Below are positions 26,451 to 35,611 of a stretch of 53,152 nt of DNA, one piece after another. Source of the stretch: Egibacteraceae bacterium (GTDB lineage Bacteria > Actinomycetota > Nitriliruptoria > Euzebyales > Egibacteraceae). Position 1 is the stretch's first letter. Every line of letters begins with the position of its first letter. The position numbers and the translations under genes are program-made. The notes under the pieces are model-generated. The model was given only the letters and a program-made list of their open reading frames with translations. It searched no databases and was not told the origin of the DNA. The DNA is taken from assembly GCA_035540635.1 (NCBI GenBank), contig DATLGH010000030.1:1-53152 (forward strand), given 5' to 3'.

Positions 26451-27725
26451 ATGAACCATCACAGCACCGCGGTCGCCGATCCGAGCACCGCCGGCCCGTC
26501 GGGGACGGCGATGCCGGGAAGACGCCTGAGGCCCCCGACGAGAAGCACGCTGCTCACGCCGCAGTTCCTCGCCCTGGCGCTCGCCACACTGGCCTACTTC
26601 ACCGCGGACGGGATCCTCATCGCGGCGGTCCCCCGCTTCGTCGCCGGGCCGCTCGGCGCGGGCAACATCGCCGTCGGGCTCGTCGTCGGTGCCTTCAGCG
26701 TGTCCGCGTTCTTCCTGCGTCCGTGGGCCGGCCGCCTCGGCGACCGGCGGGGGCGGCGCCCGCTCATGGTCGTCGGCGCCGGCGTGTTCGCCGTCTCGGT
26801 GCTCGGCTACGTGACCGCCAGCGACCCCGCGGTGCTCGCGGCGCTGCGGCTGCTCACCGGAGCTGGTGAGGCGTTCTTCTTCGTCGGTGCGCTGACCGCG
26901 TTCACCGACGTCGCCCCGCCGGACCGACGGGGGGAGGCCATGAGCCTCGCCTCCCTGAGCCTCTACGTCGGGATCGGTGTCGGCCCTCTGCTCGGCGAGC
27001 TCGCCATCGACAGGGCCGGGTTCACCGCGGCTTGGCTGCTCGCGGCCGTCTGCGCCCTCGCCGCGCTGGCCGCCGCGCTGCGCACCCCCGAGACCCGGCC
27101 AGCGCTACCCGCGGCCTCGGCGGGCGACGAGCCCGCTGGCCACCGGCTCGTGCACCCGGCGGGAGTCCTGCCCGGCCTCGTGCTGCTCGCAAGCATCCTC
27201 GGCATGGCCGGCTTCCTCGCCTTCGTGCCGCTCTACGCCCTCGACCTCGGGATGACCGGCTCGAGCGGCGTGCTGCTCGTCTTCGCCGGCGTCGTCGTCG
27301 GCATCCGCGGCGTCGGCGCCCGCATCCCCGACCGGCTCGGGGCCGCGCGAGCCACACGGCTTGCCCTCGGGCTTTCGGCGATCGGCCTGGCCACGGCCGG
27401 CTCCTGGCAGTCGCCCACAGGCCTGTTCGCCGGCGCGATCGTCCTCGGCGTCGGCATCGCGCTGCTCACGCCGTCGGTCTTCACCCTCGCCGTCGAACGC
27501 GTCGCCCCGCAGGAGCGCGCGGCGGTGATGGGGACGACGTCGGCGTTCCTCGACCTCGCCTTCGGCCTCGGGCCGGCCGGACTCGGCGTCGTCGCCGCCT
27601 CCGTCGGCCGTCCGGGGACCTTCGTCGCCGGCGCGGTCGTCGCCGCCGCCGGCCTCGTCCTCGTCGTAGCGGCGCGCCTCGGCCGCCCGCCCCGACCGCA
27701 CAGGGCGGCGACGAGCCACCGGTGA
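26451..27725 (+). CDS. MFS transporter
   Basis: 424 residues, about 12 helices after a 35-residue polar N-terminus. MFS motif GRLGDRRGRRPLMV between helices 2 and 3, and LLTGAGEAFFFVGAL plus DRRGEAMSL later, as in drug/arabinose-type exporters. A GAGGAGG ribosome binding site 8 bases before the ATG makes the start firm. Divergent from the HD-GYP/LuxR gene, which could regulate it. Confidence 0.9.
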   Translation: MNHHSTAVADPSTAGPSGTAMPGRRLRPPTRSTLLTPQFLALALATLAYFTADGILIAAVPRFVAGPLGAGNIAVGLVVGAFSVSAFFLRPWAGRLGDRRGRRPLMVVGAGVFAVSVLGYVTASDPAVLAALRLLTGAGEAFFFVGALTAFTDVAPPDRRGEAMSLASLSLYVGIGVGPLLGELAIDRAGFTAAWLLAAVCALAALAAALRTPETRPALPAASAGDEPAGHRLVHPAGVLPGLVLLASILGMAGFLAFVPLYALDLGMTGSSGVLLVFAGVVVGIRGVGARIPDRLGAARATRLALGLSAIGLATAGSWQSPTGLFAGAIVLGVGIALLTPSVFTLAVERVAPQERAAVMGTTSAFLDLAFGLGPAGLGVVAASVGRPGTFVAGAVVAAAGLVLVVAARLGRPPRPHRAATSHR

Positions 27726-27770
27726 CCTGGTGAGCTTCGGGTCTGCTGTGCGTCCGCCGACCTCACCAGG
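27726..27770. terminator. Bidirectional terminator hairpin
   Basis: Perfect 9-bp arms (27726-27734 and 27762-27770), extended inward by a 4-bp TCGG/CCGA pair, between the convergent MFS and Nudix genes. Confidence 0.6.
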
Positions 27771-27791
27771 ACGACCGCCGCCCCGCATCGA

Positions 27792-28739
27792 TCAGCCGCC
27801 GTGCCAGGAGCCGCCGGGCGACGCGAGGCAGCGGGTGACCTGCTCGGCGACCATCGGGTCGAGGCGGGCGAGCGCGTCGGGCAGCGGCACCCAGGCGACG
27901 GCGTCGATCTCGTGGGCGTGCACCGCGGTGGGCTCGGCCGGCACGGGCCGCTCGGGGACCGCCTCGTAGACGAGCACGAGCCGGTCGGGCCCCGAGGCGG
28001 TGAACAGGCCGAGCAGACGGTCGGCACGCACCCGCAGACCGGCCTCCTCCCAGGTCTCGCGCTCCGCCCCCGCCCGCGGGTCCTCGTCGGCGTCGACGAC
28101 CCCCCCGGGAATGGTCCAGCGGCGCTTGAAGCTGTCGTGCACGACGAGCAGGCGCCCCTGCTCGTCGCGGCACACGGTCGCCGCGGCCACCACCTTGCGG
28201 GGCAGGGTCGCGAAGAACGCGCGGCTGCGCACGGCCGGGTCGGCGTGCCAGCGCCCGAGGGCGACCACCCGGGGGGCGGCGTCGAGCAGGCCCGGCCGGC
28301 GGTCGAGCGCGGGCTGGTAGTCCGGCGGCGCCCCCGCGAGGCGGCTGCCGGCGCCCGGTGCGCAGAGCAGCTCGACGGCGAAGCCCCGATGCCCGAGGAG
28401 GCGCTCGAGCTCGTCGGCGCGGTAGGCGCGCACACCCCCCGCCGGCCCGCCGTTCGCGGCGACGTGGAGGGCGCTCTGCGCCCCGACGAGCGCCACGCCC
28501 CCCGGGGCGAGCACCCGGGCTACGTCGGCGACCAGGCCCTCGGCGTGGTCGCCGCTGCGGCTCAGCTCGTCGGCGAGGAGGACCACCGCGTCGGCTGCGC
28601 CGGCGGCCACGTCGGCCAACGCCGCAAGGCGGACGTCGAGACCGGCGTCGGTGAGGGCCGCGACGGTGGCGGGGGACGGGGACAGGGCGGCGACGCCCGC
28701 AAGCCGCGTAGCGGCGACGGCCACGAGCTCGGGCGGCAC
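27792..28739 (-). CDS. Nudix hydrolase with N-terminal methyltransferase-like domain
   Basis: 315 residues. The C-terminal half has a Nudix box (GGVVDADEDPRAGAERETWEEAG, matching G-x5-E-x7-RE-x2-EE-x-G with Asp/Glu spacing close to consensus). The N-terminal half looks like the second part of a class I methyltransferase (VADVARVLAPGGVALVGAQS, RADELERLLGHRGFAVELL), but no glycine-rich SAM motif I is visible, so it may not bind SAM. GTG start, 25 bases after the peptidase stop. Last gene of a minus-strand operon beginning at 31401. Confidence 0.82.
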   Translation of the reverse strand: MPPELVAVAATRLAGVAALSPSPATVAALTDAGLDVRLAALADVAAGAADAVVLLADELSRSGDHAEGLVADVARVLAPGGVALVGAQSALHVAANGGPAGGVRAYRADELERLLGHRGFAVELLCAPGAGSRLAGAPPDYQPALDRRPGLLDAAPRVVALGRWHADPAVRSRAFFATLPRKVVAAATVCRDEQGRLLVVHDSFKRRWTIPGGVVDADEDPRAGAERETWEEAGLRVRADRLLGLFTASGPDRLVLVYEAVPERPVPAEPTAVHAHEIDAVAWVPLPDALARLDPMVAEQVTRCLASPGGSWHGG

Positions 28740-28763
28740 CCCCGGTCCGCTGATGGGAGGTGT

Positions 28764-29915
28764 CTAGCCGCAGGCCCGGCGCACGTAGGGGTAGGGGTTC
28801 ACGTTGCCGCCGCCGCCGGGCATGACCTCGAAGTGCAGGTGGGGGATGCCGCGGGCGTTGCCGGTGTCGCCGTTGGCGGCGATGTGCTGCCCGGCGTCCA
28901 CCCGCTGGCCCGCTGACACCCCAGCCGCGTAGCCCTGGAGGTGGGTGTAGTAGTACTGGGTGCCGCTGTCGCCCGCGAGGTACAGGGAGATCCCGCCGAC
29001 CCTGCTCGTGTTGAACCGGGTGATGCGGCCCGACTCGTAGGCGTAGATGGGCGTGCCGCGCGGTGCGAGGATGTCCGTGCCCTTGTGCGCCCGGCCACCC
29101 GATCGCGGCGCCCCGTAGGTGTCGCTGAAGCTGCGGGGCTGGCCCACCGGGCAGGCGATCCCGCCCGTGACCGCTGTGGGCAGGGGGACGGCAAGGGGCG
29201 CCGCGCGAGTGGGCCGCTGCTGGGCGGCGGCGGTGCGGCGCGCGGTCGCCCGGGCGGCCGCGCGCTGGGCGGCGGCCTGCTCGGCCGCGACGGTGCTGCG
29301 CGCCGACTGCTCCGAACGTTCCGCGGCGGCCACGAGCACTCCGGCCTCCTGCCGCGCCCGGTCGAGCTCGTTGCGGCGTCCCCGGAGCACCGCCGCCACG
29401 CGCTCGGCTTCCTCCGCGGCGACCTGTGTGCGGATGCGCGCGGCCGACGCCGCCTCGTAGCTCGCCCGGCCCTGCTTGGCGAGCAGGCCGAGCAGCCGCG
29501 CCTGGGCGAGCGCCTGGCCGGGCGAGTCGCTCGTGAGCAGGCTCAGGGTCGGGTCGGCGCTCCCGTACCGGTAGGAGGCTTGCGCGAGCAGCGCCACGGT
29601 CGTGGTCGCCTGCTGCGCCTCGTCGCGGTGGCTCGTCACCGCGGCGTTCAGCTGGGCGAGCTCCGCCTCGGCGGCGCCGACGCTGGCCTGCAGGTCGCCG
29701 AGACGCTGCAGGACCTCGTCGAGCCGCTGCTGTGCCTGGCGGCGCTGCTCGAGCGCCTTCTCGATCCGGGGGTCGGCAGCACGGGCCGGGGCAGAAGCCG
29801 GCCAGCCGACGACGAGCGCTGCGACGAGCAGACCGACCGCGACCGCCACCATCCGGCGGAGAGGGGAGGGGGCGGAGACCGGCCTGACGCGCCGCGCGGG
29901 GGGCTGCGCGTGCAT
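28764..29915 (-). CDS. Secreted M23 (LytM-type) peptidase with coiled coil
   Basis: 383 residues. One N-terminal signal or anchor helix (VAVAVGLLVAALVVGWPASAPARA), a long Ala/Gln/Glu/Arg coiled coil from about 50 to 235 as in EnvC/RipC-like proteins, then the M23 domain with zinc ligands HKGTD and HLHFE and the GDTGNARG loop. It cleaves peptidoglycan cross-bridges or activates amidases. The full metal set suggests an active enzyme. Starts 7 bases after the stop of the upstream Rv3235-like gene. Confidence 0.92.
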   Translation of the reverse strand: MHAQPPARRVRPVSAPSPLRRMVAVAVGLLVAALVVGWPASAPARAADPRIEKALEQRRQAQQRLDEVLQRLGDLQASVGAAEAELAQLNAAVTSHRDEAQQATTTVALLAQASYRYGSADPTLSLLTSDSPGQALAQARLLGLLAKQGRASYEAASAARIRTQVAAEEAERVAAVLRGRRNELDRARQEAGVLVAAAERSEQSARSTVAAEQAAAQRAAARATARRTAAAQQRPTRAAPLAVPLPTAVTGGIACPVGQPRSFSDTYGAPRSGGRAHKGTDILAPRGTPIYAYESGRITRFNTSRVGGISLYLAGDSGTQYYYTHLQGYAAGVSAGQRVDAGQHIAANGDTGNARGIPHLHFEVMPGGGGNVNPYPYVRRACG

Positions 29916-29922
29916 GCGGAGC

Positions 29923-30468
29923 TCACCCTAGCGGGCCGGATGGGTTGGGGCCAGTTCCCACGACCGTGTCGTCGTGCTGCGAATCAACCTGCGCCGGCGC
30001 CAAAGGCGCGGTCATTGCGACGCGGTCCTCCGGGCGCGCGGCGTCGGTCACCCGCCATGCGCCCTCGGTCCTGGTGAGTGCGACGACCACGGCGCCGTAG
30101 CGCGCGCCGCGGCGCACGAGGGTGACCGCCTCGTAGCGGTCTGCGGACACCCTGACGCCGTAGGTGCGCAGCGCACGCCCCGGCGGCCCGCCGCGCACCC
30201 AGACGTCGGCGAGGCGCAGGGCGAGCTCCGGGCACAGGACAGGGTGGAGCTGGGTGCGTGCGCGACGCCCCGACTCCACCTCGAGGAAGGCCTGGGTGAA
30301 CCCCGCCGCGAGGCGGCGCAGGCGCTCGCTCTCCCGCCGCTGCCGCGAGGGAGGACGCCGGGGGGCGGGCCCGCGGCCGGCCGGTCCGTTCGGACCGGGT
30401 CCGGCCCGCTCGCTCCGACGGCGCCGCGGCCGGTGTTCCGGGGGCTCACAGGTCGCGAGGGTGCTCAT
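29923..30468 (-). CDS. Rv3235-like (DUF6459-type) conserved protein
   Basis: 181 residues. An Arg/Pro-rich, probably disordered N-terminus of about 50 residues is followed by a compact domain (RLAAGFTQAFLEVESGRRARTQLHPVLCPELALRL ... VRVSADRYEAV ... GAWRVTDA) resembling the actinobacterial Rv3235 family encoded near secA1 in mycobacteria. Biochemical role unknown. ATG 30468 has GGAG 7 bases upstream. Cytoplasmic by prediction. Confidence 0.7.
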   Translation of the reverse strand: MSTLATCEPPEHRPRRRRSERAGPGPNGPAGRGPAPRRPPSRQRRESERLRRLAAGFTQAFLEVESGRRARTQLHPVLCPELALRLADVWVRGGPPGRALRTYGVRVSADRYEAVTLVRRGARYGAVVVALTRTEGAWRVTDAARPEDRVAMTAPLAPAQVDSQHDDTVVGTGPNPSGPLG

Positions 30469-30504
30469 GGCGATGCTCCGATCGTCGTCCCTGGTTTTTT
30501 GCGG

Positions 30505-31401
30505 TCACGGTTGCATGCCGAGCACTGCGGGGTCAGTCTCCCCGTGCAACCACAGGCGGTGGCTGCGGGGGGTCGCCTCACCGGGGCCGAGCGCGTCGAC
30601 GTGTGCCCGCAGGACCCCCCGCAGCTCAGGATGGGCATGGACCTCGAGGACCTCGACGTCGGTATAGCCGGCGGCCTCCACCGCCCGGGCCACCCCGGCC
30701 CGGTCCGCGGGCGCCGGCTCCCAGGCGGCATCCGCCCCCGGCGGCGGCGGGACGGGCAGCGGCCAGGGGTCGCCCACGGCCACGGGGTGCCCGTCGACGT
30801 AGCGCGTCGGGACGGCGAAGCGCGCGGGGCGCGCGGCATGCCAGCGGTCCGCCGAACCCTCGAGGACGACGGCGGCGACGGTGACGACCGTCACGTCGCC
30901 CACCGGGTGCATCGACGCGGGGATCACGACGTCGACGTAGCGGCGCTCGGCCGGTGACGCAGGCGCACTCGTGACGGCCAGGCGCACCGCCACGGCCGCG
31001 GCAGCCCCGAGCGCCGGGTCGACCGACGGGGCGGGGGTGCTCGCGCCGACCGACGGCGCGTCGTCGCGGGCAGGGGCCGGCGCCGCGGTGCCCGCGGCGG
31101 GGCGCTCGGGGCCTTCGCCGACGCCGAGGAGGCCGAAGGCGCCGACGACGCCCACCACCGCCCACGGCACCACGGCGAGCCGCAGCAGGCGGCGGCGCGG
31201 CGGCCGGCCCGCGTCGCCGGCGGGGGGGCGGGCCCACGCCGCAGGCTCCTCCTCGGGCGACGTGGGGGGCGACAGCGCCCAGTCCGGCCAGGTCACCGGA
31301 CGGTCCGGGCCGTCAGCCGCCTCCTGCTCGCGGGCCTGCGCGCCGCCCGCGGACGCCTCGTGGCGCTCCCGCAACCAGTCGGCCAGAGGGTTGTCGCTCA
31401 C
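30505..31401 (-). CDS. Single-pass membrane protein of unknown function
   Basis: 298 residues: about 75 polar residues in the cytoplasm, one helix (LRLAVVPWAVVGVVGAFGLLG), then a Pro/Ala linker and an extracytoplasmic domain with alternating strands (YVDVVIPASMHPVGDVTVVTVAAVVLEG). I do not recognise the family. GTG 31401 was chosen over longer frames because GTGGAG sits 6 bases upstream and a promoter fits further up. First gene of the operon that continues with the Rv3235-like protein, M23 peptidase and Nudix fusion. Confidence 0.75.
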   Translation of the reverse strand: MSDNPLADWLRERHEASAGGAQAREQEAADGPDRPVTWPDWALSPPTSPEEEPAAWARPPAGDAGRPPRRRLLRLAVVPWAVVGVVGAFGLLGVGEGPERPAAGTAAPAPARDDAPSVGASTPAPSVDPALGAAAAVAVRLAVTSAPASPAERRYVDVVIPASMHPVGDVTVVTVAAVVLEGSADRWHAARPARFAVPTRYVDGHPVAVGDPWPLPVPPPPGADAAWEPAPADRAGVARAVEAAGYTDVEVLEVHAHPELRGVLRAHVDALGPGEATPRSHRLWLHGETDPAVLGMQP

Positions 31402-31446
31402 GGGTGCTCCACGTCGGTGGGAGGACGGGCAAGGGGAGGGAACAAC

Positions 31447-31475
31447 GTTATAGATCAGCTTTGGAGACGGTTCAA
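31447..31475 (-). promoter_or_regulatory. Sigma70-type promoter for the 31401-27792 operon
   Basis: On the minus strand, -35 TTGAAC (31470-31475) and -10 TATAAC (31447-31452) are separated by exactly 17 bases, one of the best promoter matches in the window. It lies in an unusually A/T-rich patch. Confidence 0.65.
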
Positions 31476-31514
31476 GAAGATCTAACAAGAACCTGGAGAA
31501 AACGACGGTGCGCG

Positions 31515-31520
31515 TAGACT
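31515..31520 (+). promoter_or_regulatory. Predicted -10 element of the sigR-like gene
   Basis: TAGACT lies 31 bases before the ATG, whose ribosome binding site is GAGGGGAGGG. The -35 is unclear. I looked for a SigR-type GGGAAT-N18-GTT autoregulatory site and did not find one with correct spacing. Confidence 0.4.
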
Positions 31521-31550
31521 GGCGCGCCATGACGACGTGAGGGGAGGGCG

Positions 31551-32171
31551 ATGGCAACGGCTCGGCAGCAGCTCACCGACACCGAACGGCACGAGGCCTT
31601 CACCCGCGACGCCCTGCCGCATCTCGACGCGCTCTACTCGGCGGCGCTGCGCTTCACCCGCAACCCCACGGACGCCGAGGACCTCGTGCAGGAGACGTAC
31701 GCGAAGGCCTACGAGAAGTTCCATCAGTTCGCGGCCGGCACGAACCTCAAGGCGTGGCTGTACCGCATCCTCACGAACACCTACATCAACAGCTACCGGC
31801 GCCGGCAGCGGCGTCCGACCGAGGTTTCCGCCGACGCCGGTGAAGACGGGGGGTTCTCCCTGTACGACCGGATCGCCGGGGCGACGCACGCCCCCGCCGA
31901 GGTGGAGGTGCTCGCCCGGCTGACCAACGACGAGGTCAAGCAGGCCCTGGCCGACCTCCCCGAAACCTTCCGCATGGCGGTCTACCTCGCCGACGTGGAG
32001 GGCTTCCGCTACGCCGAGATCGCCGACATCATGGGCACGCCCATCGGAACGGTGATGAGCCGCCTGCATCGGGGAAGAGCCCGGCTGCACGAGGCGTTGT
32101 TCACCTACGCGCGCGACCGGGGGCTCCTCGGCCGCGCGGACGACGCCGAGCCGGGAGAGAGGGCGACATGA
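31551..32171 (+). CDS. sigR: ECF RNA polymerase sigma factor, SigR/SigH type
   Basis: 206 residues. Region 2 ([35 protein letters not shown], then [23 protein letters not shown]) and region 4 ([44 protein letters not shown]) match the ECF12 SigR/SigH group that controls the thiol-oxidative stress response. The stop overlaps the start of a zinc-binding anti-sigma gene (ATGA), the usual sigR-rsrA arrangement, which supports the assignment. Confidence 0.93.
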   Translation: MATARQQLTDTERHEAFTRDALPHLDALYSAALRFTRNPTDAEDLVQETYAKAYEKFHQFAAGTNLKAWLYRILTNTYINSYRRRQRRPTEVSADAGEDGGFSLYDRIAGATHAPAEVEVLARLTNDEVKQALADLPETFRMAVYLADVEGFRYAEIADIMGTPIGTVMSRLHRGRARLHEALFTYARDRGLLGRADDAEPGERAT

Positions 32172-32395
32172 CGGAGCCGTGCTGGGAAGTCCTTGCGGAG
32201 CTCGACGTGTACCTTGACGGGGAGTGCGGCCCGAGCTTCGAGGAAGCGGTCCGCCGGCACCTCGATGCGTGCTCCCCCTGCCTCGACCGGGCGGACTTCC
32301 AGCGAGAGCTGCGGGCGTTGATCGCCGCCAAGTGCAAGGATGCGGCTCCCTCGGGACTGCTCGACCGCGTGATCGACAGCCTCACGAAGCGCTGA
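32168..32395 (+). CDS. rsrA: Redox-sensitive zinc anti-sigma factor, RsrA type
   Basis: 75 residues. The ZAS motif is complete: His31-x3-Cys35-x2-Cys38, with further cysteines at 5, 20 and 56. In the family, zinc-bound reduced RsrA holds SigR; disulfide formation releases zinc and the sigma factor. Length is somewhat shorter than the approximately 100 residues common in Streptomyces. Coupled by ATGA to the sigma gene. Confidence 0.92.
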   Translation: MTEPCWEVLAELDVYLDGECGPSFEEAVRRHLDACSPCLDRADFQRELRALIAAKCKDAAPSGLLDRVIDSLTKR

Positions 32396-32432
32396 TCACC
32401 GGCCCAGGGCCGGAGAAGGACGAGGGAACAGC

Positions 32433-33374
32433 ATGCGCGTGCTCGTCACCGGTGGCGCCGGGTTCATCGGCTCCAACCTCGTCGACCGGCTCCTCGCCGA
32501 CGGCCACATGGTGACGGTCGTCGACGACCTGTCGACCGGCAAGCTGCACAACCTCCACCAGGCGCGCCGCAACCCCGACCTGCCGCTCGACTTCCAGCGC
32601 CTCGACATCACCTCGACAGCGCTCGAGCGGGTGGTGGCCCGCGCCCGGCCCGACGTCGTGCTCCACCTCGCGGCGCAGATCGACGTCCGCCGCAGCGTCG
32701 CCGACCCCGTCCACGACGCGATGGTCAACATCGTCGGCACCGTCCAGCTGCTCGAGGCGTGCCGGCGGCACGAGGTCGGCAAGATCGTGCTCGCGACCTC
32801 TGGGGGCTGCATCTACGGGGAGCCTACGCTCGACGAGTTGCCGATCGACGAGTCCTACCCCGGGCACCCCCACTCGCCCTACGGGGCGTCAAAGCGCGGC
32901 GTCGAGGAGTACCTCTACACCTACGAGGCGCTCTACGGGCTGCGCTGGACGTCGCTGGCGCTCGCGAACGTCTTCGGGCCGCGACAGGACCCGGGTGGCG
33001 AGGCGGGTGTCGTCTCGATGTTCGGGGGGCGGATGCTCGCGCAGGAGCCCGTCACCATCTACGGCGACGGCGAGCAGACCCGCGACTTCGTGTTCGTCGA
33101 CGACGTCGTCCACGCCTTCGTGCTCGCCATCGACCGCGGCGACGGGGCCCGCTGCAACATCGGCACCGGCGAGGCTACGAGCGTGAACACCCTGTTCGCC
33201 GAGCTCGCCGATCTCACCGGATATCCCCGCGACGCCGAGCACGCCGCGGAGCGCAGCGGCGAGCTCCGCCACATCGCCCTCGACGCCCGCCTTGCGGGCA
33301 CGGCGCTGGGCTGGAAGCCGTGGACGACGCTACGCGAGGGGCTCGTCGCCACGCTCGACTGGCTCCGCGGCTGA
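32433..33374 (+). CDS. NAD-dependent sugar-nucleotide epimerase/dehydratase (GalE-like)
   Basis: 313 residues, extended SDR family. NAD motif TGGAGFIGSN, HLAAQIDVRRSV, catalytic TSGG and YGASK (Tyr-x3-Lys), ANVFGPRQDP, and IYGDGEQTRDFVFVDDVVHA, as in UDP-glucose 4-epimerases. Probably provides a UDP-sugar for cell-wall or extracellular polysaccharide. AGAAGGACGAGGG purine tract precedes the ATG. Its last 45 bases overlap the end of the convergent membrane protein gene. Confidence 0.92.
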   Translation: MRVLVTGGAGFIGSNLVDRLLADGHMVTVVDDLSTGKLHNLHQARRNPDLPLDFQRLDITSTALERVVARARPDVVLHLAAQIDVRRSVADPVHDAMVNIVGTVQLLEACRRHEVGKIVLATSGGCIYGEPTLDELPIDESYPGHPHSPYGASKRGVEEYLYTYEALYGLRWTSLALANVFGPRQDPGGEAGVVSMFGGRMLAQEPVTIYGDGEQTRDFVFVDDVVHAFVLAIDRGDGARCNIGTGEATSVNTLFAELADLTGYPRDAEHAAERSGELRHIALDARLAGTALGWKPWTTLREGLVATLDWLRG

Positions 33375-33977
33375 CGCGTCCCCGGCTCGAGCGGTAACCT
33401 GCCCGGCCCCGCCCCGGGGCTGGCGCCTGCGGCGGCTCGGTGCGGCCTGGCGCAGCATGAGATTCACGACGAGGATGCCGACGCCGGCGGCCAGGACGAC
33501 GTCGCCGGCGCTCACAACCGTACGCAGCATCGGGACGGCGAAGATGTCGGCCAGCGGCGTGAGCAGGTCACCCTCGGCAAGCAGCCGGTGCTTGCCCGGC
33601 GAGATGCTCGTCGCCTCGCCCGCGGAAACCGCGAGCAGCGCGTGGCGGGACACCGGCATCGCGCCGTTCACGGTGATCACCGCCGCGTTCATCGCGAAGC
33701 CGGCGAACACGAGCAGCATGCCCGGCAGCATCCGGTTCACCACGACGAAGGCGAGCAGTGCCGCGTGACTCGCGAGCAGGAGGGGAGCGGACAGCGCATG
33801 CGCCGGCCCTCCCGTCGCGGACACCGCCGCGAGCACGGCCTGGGGCAGCACGGAGACGAGCACGAGCCACCCGTGGCGCAGCGCGACGTGGCCGAGGTTG
33901 GCCAGACGCCCCCCGCGCGCGTAGCCGGCAAGGATCGCCCCGAGGACCGTGACGAGCACGAGCACCATGGCTCCCAT
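33330..33977 (-). CDS. DUF5317-like multi-pass membrane protein
   Basis: About 215 residues with five to six hydrophobic helices and a conserved-looking NGAMPVSRHAL loop between helices, as in the DUF5317 family of unknown function. Start uncertain: ATGs at 33977 and 33968 are close, and a longer frame reaches 34007. The polar C-terminus (about 45 residues, Arg/Ala/Glu-rich) overlaps the epimerase 3' end tail-to-tail. Confidence 0.75.
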   Translation of the reverse strand: MGAMVLVLVTVLGAILAGYARGGRLANLGHVALRHGWLVLVSVLPQAVLAAVSATGGPAHALSAPLLLASHAALLAFVVVNRMLPGMLLVFAGFAMNAAVITVNGAMPVSRHALLAVSAGEATSISPGKHRLLAEGDLLTPLADIFAVPMLRTVVSAGDVVLAAGVGILVVNLMLRQAAPSRRRRQPRGGAGQVTARAGDASAAEPVERGDEPLA

Positions 33978-34030
33978 GCTCGCACGCGCCGGCGCGCCGC
34001 CGGCCACACCGCGAGCGCAAAAGGGGGTCA

Positions 34031-35605
34031 GTGGACGCCCCGGATGGGTATGAGCCGGGCCTGCCGACCGAGGAGGGCCCCGTGGACCCGACCCAGGAGT
34101 CGCTCTGGATGGCGACGAGCTCCGGACCGGCTCGCCCCGCGCTGCGCGGGGCCGAGCGCTACGACGTCGCCGTCCTCGGGGCGGGCATCACCGGCATGAC
34201 GGCTGCCCTGCTCCTCAAGCGTGAGGGGCTGCGGGTTGCGGTGCTCGAGGCCGGTGCGGTCTGCCAGGGGGTGACCGGCCACACGACCGCGAAGGTGACC
34301 TCGCTGCACCAGCTCGTGTACGCCGAGCTGGCGTCGCGGTTCGACGACGACACGGCCAGGGTGTACGGGGAGGCGAACGAGGCGGCCATCGCCCTCGTGG
34401 CCTTGCTCGTCGCCGACTACGGCATCGACTGCGCATGGGAGCGCCGGCCGGCGGTGACCTTCACCGAGCGGGAGGACGAGGTCGACCAGGTGCGGGCCGA
34501 GGCCGAGACCGCCGCCCGCGTCGGACTGCCTGCCCGGCTCGTCACCGACACCGACCTGCCGTTTCCCGTGCGGGCTGCCGTCCAGTTCGACGGTCAAGGC
34601 CAGTTCCACCCGCGCGACTACGTGCTCGGCCTCGCCGAGCAGGTGGCCGGTGACGGCTGCGCCGTCTATGAGCACTCACGCGTCGTCGACGTCCGCGACG
34701 GTGACCCCTGCCGCGTGGAGACGCCGGAGGGAAGCGTGGAGGCGTCCTCGGTCATCGTGGCAACGCATCTGCCGCTGCTCGACCGGGGGCTGTTCTTCGC
34801 CAAGGCGCATCCCTCGCGGTCGTACGCCCTGGCGGCCACGGTCGAGGGCCCCCTCCCCGACGGCATGTACATCAACGTCGAGCAGCCGACGCGCTCGGTC
34901 CGCCCGTACGTCCGCGGCGCGACGCGCATGGTCGTCGTGAGCGGTGAGGGCCACAAGCCGGGTGAGGACGAGGACGAGGCCCGCCATTGGGACGCCCTGG
35001 CCGAGTGGACCCGCCGGCACTTCGCGGTCATCTCCGTGGACTACCTCTGGTCGGCTCAGGACTACACGCCCGTCGACAAGATCCCCTTCGTCGGCAAGGT
35101 GACGAGGACGTCGAGCAACATCTGGACGGCGACGGGGTTCCGCAAGTGGGGGATGACCGGGGGGACGGCGGCCGCGATGATCCTCGCCGACCTCGTCGCC
35201 GGGCGGGACAACCCGTGGGCGGCCACGTTCGACGCCAACCGCGTCACGCCCGTGCAGTCCGCGAGGTCGTTCGTCACCGAGAACCTCGACGTCGCACGCC
35301 ACTTCGTCGCCGACCGCATCACCGAGCCGGAGGATGCGGAGGCGGCGGAGCGGCTCGGGCCCGGCGAGGGGACGGTCGTGCGGATCGACGGCACGGCCTA
35401 CGCCGTGTGCCGGGACGACGATGGCGCCCTTTACGCTCTGTCCCCGGTGTGCCGCCACATGGGCTGCCACGTGCGGTGGAACACCGCCGAGCGCTCCTGG
35501 GACTGCCCCTGCCACGGCTCCCGCTACACGCCCGACGGTCGGGTCATCCAGGGCCCAGCGGTGCACGACCTCGAGCCGCGCGAGCTGCCCGAGCGCGGGT
35601 CCTGA
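34031..35605 (+). CDS. FAD-dependent (DAO-type) oxidoreductase with C-terminal Rieske domain
   Basis: 524 residues. FAD-binding motif VAVLGAGITGMTAALLLKREG, a GHTTAKVTSLHQLVY segment typical of this fusion family, WTATGFRKWGMTGGTAA near the end of the flavin domain, and a Rieske [2Fe-2S] domain with CRHMGCH and CPCHGSRY (2 Cys + 2 His) at about 460-500. The family is expected to move electrons from an amine or hydroxy substrate oxidised at FAD through the iron-sulfur centre; the substrate is not known. GTG start with a G-rich ribosome binding site. Confidence 0.92.
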   Translation: MDAPDGYEPGLPTEEGPVDPTQESLWMATSSGPARPALRGAERYDVAVLGAGITGMTAALLLKREGLRVAVLEAGAVCQGVTGHTTAKVTSLHQLVYAELASRFDDDTARVYGEANEAAIALVALLVADYGIDCAWERRPAVTFTEREDEVDQVRAEAETAARVGLPARLVTDTDLPFPVRAAVQFDGQGQFHPRDYVLGLAEQVAGDGCAVYEHSRVVDVRDGDPCRVETPEGSVEASSVIVATHLPLLDRGLFFAKAHPSRSYALAATVEGPLPDGMYINVEQPTRSVRPYVRGATRMVVVSGEGHKPGEDEDEARHWDALAEWTRRHFAVISVDYLWSAQDYTPVDKIPFVGKVTRTSSNIWTATGFRKWGMTGGTAAAMILADLVAGRDNPWAATFDANRVTPVQSARSFVTENLDVARHFVADRITEPEDAEAAERLGPGEGTVVRIDGTAYAVCRDDDGALYALSPVCRHMGCHVRWNTAERSWDCPCHGSRYTPDGRVIQGPAVHDLEPRELPERGS

Positions 35606-35611
35606 CCCGCC

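Noticed and set aside
31438-31472. SigR-type autoregulated promoter (GGGAAC ... GTT)
   Set aside because: The elements are 26 bases apart in place of about 18.
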